DNA of 7,538 nucleotides, taken from positions 1-7,538 of the forward strand of contig JASMFO010000047.1 of the NCBI GenBank assembly GCA_030751755.1. The letters are read 5' to 3'. This stretch comes from Candidatus Woesearchaeota archaeon. GTDB taxonomy: Archaea; Nanobdellota; Nanobdellia; Woesearchaeales; GW2011-AR4. Positions 1 through 4,000 of this stretch are shown in pieces. Numbering within the stretch: the first letter of the stretch is position 1; each line of letters begins with the position of its first letter. Made by a program: the position numbers and the translations under genes. A model generated the notes under the pieces. It was not told the origin of the DNA and ran no database searches. It saw nothing but the letters and a program-made list of their open reading frames with translations.

Positions 1-119
1 AATAAAAGCCAAAGCAAAAACTTCGCCCAGAACATTGCAGCAGCTTCCTGCCCAATCAGCTTTTCTAAAGTAATAACATTAGGCAGGAATCCAAATAATT
101 TCTCAATGGTTTCAGCAAC
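1..119. repeat. Direct repeat copy A (119 nt identical to 2404-2522)
   Basis: These 119 bases match 2404-2522 without a mismatch, in the same orientation and the same reading frame of two paralogous genes. Identity stops abruptly at base 120, and the rest of the two N-terminal coding regions is clearly diverged with a small length difference. Copy A touches the window edge, so the repeat may be longer. Recent gene conversion or duplication fits, but an assembly-end artefact should be excluded. Confidence 0.95.
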
Positions 120-224
120 CCCGGCTAAGCCCCCGCCTTCATGGTTTGAAGCAGAAGCAAAATTAGAGAACAAACTCATTAAGATTAAAGAAATAATCAA
201 CAAAAACACTCTTTTTTTGCTCAT
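1..224 (-). CDS. Partial paralogue of the membrane protease N-terminus (3' part outside the window)
   Basis: This is the first 74 codons of a gene that leaves the window on the left. It starts at ATG 224-222, with a GTGAT Shine-Dalgarno site at 230-234 and a 5-nt spacer. The product begins MSKKRVFLLI, giving a signal peptide or first membrane helix (about residues 5-25), then a short Gly-rich stretch (HEGGGLAG). After that comes a segment identical at the protein level to the large protease at 558-2648: VAETIEKLFGFLPNV, then the amphipathic part and the start of a membrane helix (FWAKFLLWLLL). Bases 1-119 are identical to 2404-2522. The start overlaps the stop of the upstream ribbon-helix-helix gene (ATGA), so the two are almost certainly cotranscribed and translationally coupled. 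Only the N-terminal membrane module is visible. Whether a protease domain follows cannot be seen. Confidence 0.85.
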   Translation of the reverse strand, partial: MSKKRVFLLIISLILMSLFSNFASASNHEGGGLAGVAETIEKLFGFLPNVITLEKLIGQEAAAMFWAKFLLWLL

Positions 225-391
225 TTTTTATCACGCTTATCAAAAAGCCAGTTAGTAACAATATATCTAACTACTTCGGCTCTACTATTTCCAAATATAC
301 CTTTAAATTTATCAATTAATTCTAATTGAGATTTATTAAAGGTAACCTGAATCTTCCCAGCATCCTCTTGTAATCTTGGCTTATTCGGCAT
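221..391 (-). CDS. Small ribbon-helix-helix (CopG/Arc-like) DNA-binding protein, 56 residues
   Basis: The ORF runs from ATG 391-389 to TGA 223-221. The product fits the ribbon-helix-helix fold. A short basic N-terminus (MPNKPRLQEDAG) precedes a beta strand KIQVTF (about residues 13-18). Helix A follows (NKSQLELIDKFKGIFG, about 19-34), then a turn with N-S-R and helix B (AEVVRYIVTNWLFDK, about 38-52). In this family the paired strands of a dimer read the DNA major groove. The stop overlaps the start of the membrane-protein paralogue (ATGA), so this is the first gene of a two-gene operon. A TATA box at 418-426 would start transcription about 6 nt before the ATG. Inverted repeats sit on both sides of that box, which suggests the protein represses its own operon. 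An antitoxin role is possible for RHH proteins in general, but no toxin-like partner is visible. Confidence 0.85.
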   Translation of the reverse strand: MPNKPRLQEDAGKIQVTFNKSQLELIDKFKGIFGNSRAEVVRYIVTNWLFDKRDKK

Positions 392-409
392 AGAATCTAA
401 TAAGATTCT
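392..409. promoter_or_regulatory. Operator-like perfect inverted repeat in front of the RHH gene
   Basis: AGAATCT (392-398), a 4-nt spacer AATA, then AGATTCT (403-409) make a perfect 7-bp dyad. It lies directly upstream of the RHH start codon and covers the predicted transcription start (about 397). Binding here would block initiation. Assignment to the RHH protein is inferred from position. Confidence 0.6.
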
Positions 410-417
410 TATAAGAG

Positions 418-426
418 TATATAAAG
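418..426 (-). promoter_or_regulatory. TATA box of the RHH/membrane-protein operon
   Basis: On the minus strand this reads CTTTATATA. Its TTTATA core is centred at 422.5, putting the expected archaeal start about 25-26 nt downstream near 397, 6 nt before ATG 391. The transcript would be nearly leaderless. A palindrome TCTTATAAGA at 407-416 is an alternative, but it would place the start inside the gene. Confidence 0.6.
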
Positions 427-434
427 ATTGTTAT

Positions 435-453
435 AGAACTATATATAGATTCT
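435..453. promoter_or_regulatory. Second, imperfect operator-like dyad upstream of the RHH TATA box
   Basis: The sequence is AGAACTATATATAGATTCT. The right half TAGATTCT is the complement of AGAATCTA, and the left half AGAACTA is the same motif minus one base. It shares the AGA(A)TCT half-site of the dyad at 392-409, and the two centres are about 43 nt apart, close to four helical turns. Together they bracket the TATA box. Confidence 0.45.
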
Positions 454-557
454 AACACAATTATCTAATCGCTTAGTTCATCGCTTAAGCGTTCTTCTGC
501 ATTGCAAATAAGAGAATTCCTTGTTTTTAAGTTTAAAGAATGCCTTTCTTATATGTT

Positions 558-2648
558 TTAATTTCTATGAGTCTCTTCTTCAAGATTCAAAAGCTGGTCC
601 AGTTCTGTATTGAGTCCTGTTAAATAATGTATGGCTTCTTCAATCATTCTTTGGATATTCTTTGGGCTTTCTTCTGTCCAATTCTCAAATTCACGTATTA
701 TATGCCCCCCATGTTTTGATGTTAGTTCATCCAGCTTTTTTGCTAAGATAAAAAGAGTTCTCTCGATCTCAGCAATTCGTGATTTAAATGGCTCTTGCAT
801 ATTGTGCCTTAACACCGATAAGACACGTTCAATTCTGCTTTCAAAAGCCTCTGCTTTTCTTTCAGACTTTTCAACCATTGATACTAAGTCAGTTGCTTCT
901 TGGTACTTTCCATGTTTAATGTATACTTTTAAGGCCTCGAGATATTCATGTTCAGCAGTTAGCCATTCTTTTTCTTTTCTTGCATAGGCCTTTATTTGTT
1001 CAAGAAGCTCTTTATTTACTTCATCAACATGCTCTGATCTTATTGAGTTGCCATAATCTTCCTTGTTCCATCCCCTTATTATGAGTGGAGGATCATGTGG
1101 GTCAGCCATTCTAACAAGGATTTCAGCAGGAACCCAAATATATCCTTTCTCCCCCCATGTTGGACCCCAGCTGTTCCTAAGCTTAAATGCCTTTATACCA
1201 TTTCCTTTGTATGGGTAATGGGAATGGTAACCCAAAATAACCATTACATGACCTCCTCTTCCAGCTACAATATTTGCATTGAAGTTATCATACAAGTTTC
1301 CATTGTAGGTTGCATTAAAATCATTAGGTATCCAGAGACCTATATCTATGGGATAGCCACCAGCAAGCGCATGAACCCATTGGTCTGGATCTGTAGGGTT
1401 AAGAGACAAAAATTGTATCAATCTTTTCTGAGCTGCATCTCTAATTGCTTGTTCATTAGGAGGTTCCATCCATCTTGAATCACCTACACTAAATGGCCAT
1501 TTTTCTTCAAAACAAACACCATCATCAATTAATTTCTGCATTGGAAGAGATTGTATTCCTACACCACTATCTTGCTGCGCCCTCCCCATGGCTTCCCTAC
1601 ACCTATAATACAAAAACAATGGAGAAAGGTATTCTTTTGGTAGCTCATACTCTCTAAGAACATACTCAAATATTGAAGTTGCTGCAAATGCGCTGCATGC
1701 GCCAAGTCCATCTTGGCTTCTTATTGGATAAAAATGTTTTGTAAGGTCATAATAATATGGTTTATCATCTGGGATACTTGGTCCATCTGGAACTCTTGGT
1801 GCTGGAGGTCTTGGTCCTGGTACAGAAGGGTCTTTTCCTGGTGGAGGTATTGTAGTTGTAGGAGGGTCTGTTGTGTTCCAAGTTGAAGGTGATGGATTGG
1901 GTGGATGACCAGGAGATCTTGGACCACCAGGACCAGTTCCAGGACCAGGACCAGTACCAGGACCAACACCAGGACCAGGACCAGTTCCAGGACCAGGACC
2001 ACCACCCATCCACGCAGTAAGCAAATTCCACAAGAAAGCAATCATAACAACAGCCAATAATAACTTAAAGAAAGGATACCATTCACCCTCAGCTAGATCC
2101 TTTCCAAGATCTGATGATGTAATGGCAGTATCCATGCTTATCAGCACAAATAACATTCCCAAATAAATTACAGCCTTCATCAATTTGTTTTCTTTTAATT
2201 TAGACACAAGATAAAATCCGGCAATAACAGGAACAAACCATATAAGAAAGGCAGCTACCAAACCATAGCTCTGGAAAATATTAATGACAAAAGTGTTGGG
2301 TATCAAGAGAGTGCTCATCAAAGCAATAACAATAGCAACAACAGTTGCAACCCTTTTATTGTCTTTAAACACAAATCCAGCCCCAAAGTACACTACCGAA
2401 AACAATAAAAGCCAAAGCAAAAACTTCGCCCAGAACATTGCAGCAGCTTCCTGCCCAATCAGCTTTTCTAAAGTAATAACATTAGGCAGGAATCCAAATA
2501 ATTTCTCAATGGTTTCAGCAACTCCAGCTAATCCTCCTTCTTCCTGGGCAGAAACAGAACTTGCAAATAAGCTAATCATAACTACAAAAGAAATTAACAA
2601 AAACACCTTTTTTTGCTCATGATTAGCACCATAACTACTTAAGTGCAT
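558..2648 (-). CDS. Membrane-anchored papain-family (C1) cysteine protease with Gly-Pro repeat linker
   Basis: This is a 696-residue product. In order it has a signal peptide or first helix (about 13-34), an amphipathic segment (40-66) and five membrane helices (about 70-93, 100-122, 129-149, 156-173, 190-213). A GPG repeat (215-243) and a Pro/Thr-rich linker (244-296) lead to a papain-like domain (about 298-526) and a charged, probably coiled-coil tail (about 540-690). The catalytic set is complete: oxyanion Gln312 and nucleophile Cys318 in SQDGLGACSAF, His467 in GGHVMVILGY, Asn492 in LRNSWG with the following G-x-x-W-G-E-K-G-Y-I-W-V stretch. By family knowledge it should cut peptide bonds; its substrate is unknown. 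Start choice is uncertain. ATG 2648 is the only in-frame ATG ahead of the signal helix, but it lacks a Shine-Dalgarno site. ATG 2620 has one (GGTG, 2627-2630) and matches the paralogue's MSKK start, yet is one base out of frame at seven A. It diverges from the small membrane genes at 2781 onward. Confidence 0.9.
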   Translation of the reverse strand: MHLSSYGANHEQKKVFLLISFVVMISLFASSVSAQEEGGLAGVAETIEKLFGFLPNVITLEKLIGQEAAAMFWAKFLLWLLLFSVVYFGAGFVFKDNKRVATVVAIVIALMSTLLIPNTFVINIFQSYGLVAAFLIWFVPVIAGFYLVSKLKENKLMKAVIYLGMLFVLISMDTAITSSDLGKDLAEGEWYPFFKLLLAVVMIAFLWNLLTAWMGGGPGPGTGPGPGVGPGTGPGPGTGPGGPRSPGHPPNPSPSTWNTTDPPTTTIPPPGKDPSVPGPRPPAPRVPDGPSIPDDKPYYYDLTKHFYPIRSQDGLGACSAFAATSIFEYVLREYELPKEYLSPLFLYYRCREAMGRAQQDSGVGIQSLPMQKLIDDGVCFEEKWPFSVGDSRWMEPPNEQAIRDAAQKRLIQFLSLNPTDPDQWVHALAGGYPIDIGLWIPNDFNATYNGNLYDNFNANIVAGRGGHVMVILGYHSHYPYKGNGIKAFKLRNSWGPTWGEKGYIWVPAEILVRMADPHDPPLIIRGWNKEDYGNSIRSEHVDEVNKELLEQIKAYARKEKEWLTAEHEYLEALKVYIKHGKYQEATDLVSMVEKSERKAEAFESRIERVLSVLRHNMQEPFKSRIAEIERTLFILAKKLDELTSKHGGHIIREFENWTEESPKNIQRMIEEAIHYLTGLNTELDQLLNLEEETHRN
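1071..1757 (-). other. Papain-like catalytic domain within the protease gene
   Basis: This region encodes residues about 298-526, beginning PYYYDLTKHFYPIRSQDG. Gln312, Cys318, His467 and Asn492 are in the canonical order and sequence contexts of family C1. The domain has three cysteines (318, 350, 379), so at most one disulfide could form without the catalytic residue. No recognisable propeptide separates it from the Pro-rich linker, which is unusual for secreted papain-family enzymes. Confidence 0.85.
1920..2006 (-). repeat. Gly-Pro-Gly coding minisatellite (residues 215-243)
   Basis: Plus-strand DNA is built from GGACCA-type hexamers with CCAGTT, CCAGTA and CCAACA variants, giving GPG(T/V) units in the protein. 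It lies directly after the last membrane helix and joins a Pro/Thr/Ser-rich stretch. It probably forms a flexible spacer holding the protease domain away from the membrane. Its G+C content stands out against the AT-rich surroundings. Such tracts can change length by replication slippage. Confidence 0.9.
2404..2522. repeat. Direct repeat copy B (119 nt identical to 1-119)
   Basis: This second copy of the perfect 119-nt repeat lies inside the protease gene. It encodes residue V43 (after GGLAG) onward through the amphipathic segment into the first helix after the signal peptide. The two copies are 2403 bp apart in direct orientation, so recombination between them would delete most of the protease gene, the RHH gene and their spacer. 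Confidence 0.95.
2627..2630 (-). promoter_or_regulatory. Shine-Dalgarno site pointing to an out-of-frame protease start (ATG 2620)
   Basis: The minus strand reads GGTGCTAATCATGAGC: a GGTG core 6 nt before ATG 2620-2618. GGTG is the same core as the GGTGAT sites of the small genes at 2781 and 2968, and matches the CACC of the archaeal 16S rRNA tail. The ATG opens MSKK in the paralogue but here runs into a stop after 8 more codons, because the A-run region is one base short. Confidence 0.6.
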
Positions 2649-2660
2649 TTTGAAATATAT

Positions 2661-2670
2661 TATTTATAAG
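2661..2670 (-). promoter_or_regulatory. TATA box of the protease gene
   Basis: The minus strand reads CTTATAAATA. With the 25-26 nt spacing seen at other promoters in this window, transcription would begin near 2641. That is downstream of ATG 2648 but leaves a leader of about 21 nt with a Shine-Dalgarno site before ATG 2620. This argues that 2620 is the biological start. A weaker candidate, GGATAAAC near 2670-2677, would place the start at about 2648. Confidence 0.5.
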
Positions 2671-2712
2671 TTTATCCATTGAAATCCTGAAAAATCAAGA
2701 ACAGCAATAGCA

Positions 2713-2725
2713 ACATTTAAATATT
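2713..2725 (+). promoter_or_regulatory. Putative TATA box for the small membrane-protein genes
   Basis: CATTTAAATATTA is centred near 2719, predicting a start around 2745 and a leader of about 36 nt that includes the GGTGAT site at 2768. A second AT element, CTAATATAAAT at 2744-2754, would start transcription after that site and is less likely. The interval 2649-2780 therefore holds two divergent promoters and no visible gene. Confidence 0.45.
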
Positions 2726-2761
2726 AAAGACAACAAGAATAACCTAATATAAATGAATTGA

Positions 2762-2779
2762 TAAAAAGGTGATATAAAA
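2762..2779 (+). repeat. Leader repeat 1 with GGTGAT Shine-Dalgarno site
   Basis: TAAAAAGGTGATATAAAA here is identical to 2951-2968. The GGTGAT (2768-2773) complements the 3' end of archaeal 16S rRNA and lies 7 nt before ATG 2781, deciding that start. The shared leader suggests the two following small genes arose by duplication. Confidence 0.85.
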
Positions 2780-2780
2780 A

Positions 2781-2897
2781 ATGTTCAAAAGCAAAAAAGG
2801 ATTCATAATGCATCCTGTAACCTGGATTATTGCAGCTTTTATTATTGGCGCAGTTGTAATGTACTTGTTAATGAAAAATGGAATGATGCCTTTTTAA
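2781..2897 (+). CDS. 38-residue single-helix membrane microprotein, unknown function
   Basis: ATG 2781, preceded by a strong GGTGAT site, opens a 38-codon frame ending in TAA at 2895-2897. The product starts basic (MFKSKKGFIM), has one membrane helix of about 20 residues (WIIAAFIIGAVVMYLLM, about 15-31) and ends KNGMMPF. The positive N-terminus suggests N-in, C-out topology. It resembles the 42-residue product at 2968-3096 in length, helix position, the GAVV-Y-L core and the C-terminal lysine-glycine...P-F pattern, so the two are probably paralogues. I do not recognise a named family. It is divergent from the membrane protease, a possible partner by location only. Confidence 0.75.
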   Translation: MFKSKKGFIMHPVTWIIAAFIIGAVVMYLLMKNGMMPF

Positions 2898-2904
2898 TAA
2901 CAAA

Positions 2905-2941
2905 CAGAATACTATTCTGCCAACCTATAATAAATTTTTTT
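2905..2941 (+). terminator. Hairpin plus T-tract between the two microprotein genes
   Basis: CAGAAT (2905-2910), loop ACT, ATTCTG (2914-2919) form a perfect 6-bp stem 7 nt after the first gene's stop. Seven T follow at 2935-2941. T-tracts end transcription in archaea, and the hairpin may stabilise the 3' end. Partial termination here would set different levels for the first and later genes. The CTATAATAAA at 2925-2934 could also be a TATA box for the second gene. Confidence 0.5.
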
Positions 2942-2950
2942 AGTTTAAGT

Positions 2951-2968
2951 TAAAAAGGTGATATAAAA
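2951..2968 (+). repeat. Leader repeat 2 with GGTGAT Shine-Dalgarno site
   Basis: This is an exact 18-nt copy of 2762-2779, ending on the first base of ATG 2968. GGTGAT lies at 2957-2962 with a 5-nt spacer to the start codon and fixes the start of the second microprotein gene. Confidence 0.85.
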
Positions 2969-3096
2969 TGTTTAATAAAAAAGCAATATTTGTGAGTCCT
3001 GGAGACTTTGTCAAAGGCCTGATAGTAGGCTTAATTGTAGGCGCAGTTGTTGTTTATTTGGGAACAAAAGGAATAATACCCATACCTTTCTTGTAA
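2968..3096 (+). CDS. 42-residue single-helix membrane microprotein, unknown function
   Basis: ATG 2968 follows a GGTGAT site and the frame ends at TAA 3094-3096. The product begins MFNKKAIFVSPGDF, has a Gly/Val-rich membrane helix (about residues 15-32, VKGLIVGLIVGAVVVYL) and ends GTKGIIPIPFL. Gly residues spaced G-x-x-x-G-x-x-x-G in the helix could favour helix packing. It shares layout and the IVGAVV-YL core with the 38-residue product upstream. The next gene begins one base after its stop, so the two are translationally linked. I do not recognise a named family. Confidence 0.75.
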   Translation: MFNKKAIFVSPGDFVKGLIVGLIVGAVVVYLGTKGIIPIPFL

Positions 3097-3097
3097 G

Positions 3098-3337
3098 ATG
3101 CAGCTTCCTAAAGCAAAAAGCTTAGGCTTAGAAACAGGATTTGGAGTTGGAAATATCCTTGGAGTAATTTTTCTTTTAATAGGGATATTATTGATTGTTA
3201 GCCTGCAAAATTTTAACTTACCGATAAAATTAGAGAATTTTAATATTATTCTGCAATATGGAGCAGCTATTGGAAGCATTTTAGGTGGGATATCATTGCT
3301 CTTTAAGAAAGACAATACAAAACCAACAACGAAATAA
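3098..3337 (+). CDS. 79-residue two-helix membrane protein, unknown function
   Basis: The frame starts at ATG 3098, one base after the preceding TAA (TAAGATG), without its own Shine-Dalgarno site. Translation probably depends on reinitiation after the upstream microprotein gene. The product has two predicted membrane helices: about residues 17-37 (GNILGVIFLLIGILLIVSL) and 50-68 (IILQYGAAIGSILGGISLLF). The linker between them is short (QNFNLPIKLENFN), and the tail is basic and polar (KKDNTKPTTK). The basic residues at both ends suggest a helical hairpin with both termini in the cytoplasm. Its stop codon abuts the stop of the convergent ribosomal gene at 3338. Function unknown. Confidence 0.75.
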   Translation: MQLPKAKSLGLETGFGVGNILGVIFLLIGILLIVSLQNFNLPIKLENFNIILQYGAAIGSILGGISLLFKKDNTKPTTK

Positions 3338-3595
3338 TTATTTTACTTCTACATTATTACCCAAACTCTGCCCAGGCAATCCTTTCTCAAATATAACCCT
3401 TACTGCTCCTTTATTTCCATGAGCACTGGCAACTTTCCCATTAATTTCCTTGCCTTTTGGGCTTTTCCACACTACGCTTTTACCCACTAATTTAGACGCT
3501 TTTTCCCTGTTGTCAGTATCACTAATATAAACCACCATATGATTTGTTTTCTGCCTGGTCCTACTTCTTCTGAAATTTTTAATTGCGCCTTGCAT
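3338..3595 (-). CDS. rpl35ae: Large-subunit ribosomal protein eL33 (L35Ae)
   Basis: This 85-residue protein of the archaeal 50S ribosomal subunit shows the family signatures. The basic start is QGAIKNFRRSRTRQ (contacting rRNA in this family), then SDTDNREKASKLVGKSVVWK, then KEINGKVASAHGNKGAVRV, and the closing FEKGLPGQSLGNNVEV. The frame stays open upstream to 3661, but family length and the MQGAIKNF alignment support ATG 3595. That start lies 25.5 nt from the TTTAAA box at 3618-3623, so the message is probably leaderless. The gene is tail to tail with the small membrane gene at 3098-3337 (no bases between stop codons) and divergent from the OB-fold gene at 3646. The protein is found in archaea and eukaryotes, not bacteria. 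Confidence 0.96.
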   Translation of the reverse strand: MQGAIKNFRRSRTRQKTNHMVVYISDTDNREKASKLVGKSVVWKSPKGKEINGKVASAHGNKGAVRVIFEKGLPGQSLGNNVEVK

Positions 3596-3617
3596 GGCAT
3601 AAAGTAAAGATAAGTAA

Positions 3618-3623
3618 TTTAAA
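3618..3623. promoter_or_regulatory. Palindromic TTTAAA box shared by two divergent leaderless genes
   Basis: The only convincing TATA-like element between ATG 3595 (minus) and ATG 3646 (plus) is TTTAAA, centred at 3620.5. Both start codons begin exactly 25.5 nt from that centre, the spacing expected between an archaeal TATA box and the transcription start. One box may therefore drive both leaderless genes. Confidence 0.6.
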
Positions 3624-3645
3624 AAGGTTGTGATTAGCAGAGAGT

Positions 3646-3999
3646 ATGAAAGAACAAACACTTCTAAAAATAGCCTTAATCACTTCTTTATTGGGATTAT
3701 TAATTCTATATCTGATCTCAGGCAACATCGAAATTAAAGAAAAAGACATAGAAAAAATTACCATAGAAAACAAGGATGAATTTGTAAAGTTAAGGGGATT
3801 TGTAAATAAAGTTATAGACACTGAAAAAGTAACAATAATGGAAATTATCCAGCCGCAGCAAATGACAGTTGTTCTGTTCAAAGACAAAAACGAAACAATG
3901 CCTATACAGCAGGGCAATGAAATAGAAATTTTTGGAAAGGTTGATGAATATGAAGGAAGTTTAGAAATTATTGCTGACAGGTTAAGGGTTGTAAGATAA
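3646..3999 (+). CDS. Membrane-anchored OB-fold domain protein
   Basis: The 117-residue product has one N-terminal membrane helix (about 8-25, KIALITSLLGLLILYLIS). Then comes a domain with the beta-strand pattern of an OB fold of the tRNA-anticodon/nucleic-acid-binding type: FVKLRGFVNKVID (about 46-58), VTIMEIIQPQQMTVVLF (62-78), then GNEIEIFGKVDEYEGSLEIIADRLRVV (90-116). In this family the G-x-V and G-x-V-x-E-Y turns are typical. Whether the membrane-bound form binds nucleic acid, sugars or protein cannot be told. The start lies 25.5 nt from TTTAAA at 3618, suggesting a leaderless message, although a distant GTGAT (3630-3634) exists. One base separates its stop from the permease gene, so they form an operon. 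The helix followed by a soluble domain suggests a membrane-tethered partner of the permease, but this is inferred from order only. Confidence 0.75.
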   Translation: MKEQTLLKIALITSLLGLLILYLISGNIEIKEKDIEKITIENKDEFVKLRGFVNKVIDTEKVTIMEIIQPQQMTVVLFKDKNETMPIQQGNEIEIFGKVDEYEGSLEIIADRLRVVR

Positions 4000-4000
4000 A

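Noticed and set aside
221..391. RHH protein as antitoxin of a toxin-antitoxin pair
   Set aside because: The coupled downstream gene encodes a signal peptide and membrane helices shared with the protease gene, not a toxin fold. A repressor role is simpler.
482..491. Perfect palindrome CGCTTAAGCG in the spacer downstream of the protease gene, as a terminator stem
   Set aside because: It has no loop, and no T-tract follows on either strand. It may be a binding site, but nothing supports a specific role.
631..1478. Plus-strand frames opposite the protease domain
   Set aside because: They are antisense to conserved catalytic motifs, and their composition looks like a mirrored frame.
1920..2006. 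Possible CRISPR-like or regulatory repeat array
   Set aside because: The units are six bases with no unique spacers, and they stay in frame inside a coding region.
1721..2041. Minus-strand frames with long Leu-Val and Trp-Ser repeats overlapping the GPG tract
   Set aside because: They are out-of-frame readings of the GGACCA hexamers inside the protease gene and have no start signal of their own.
3596..3661. N-terminal extension of eL33 to an ATG at 3661
   Set aside because: Family length, the MQGAIKNF start and the TATA spacing all support ATG 3595. The extension would overlap the divergent OB-fold gene and its promoter.
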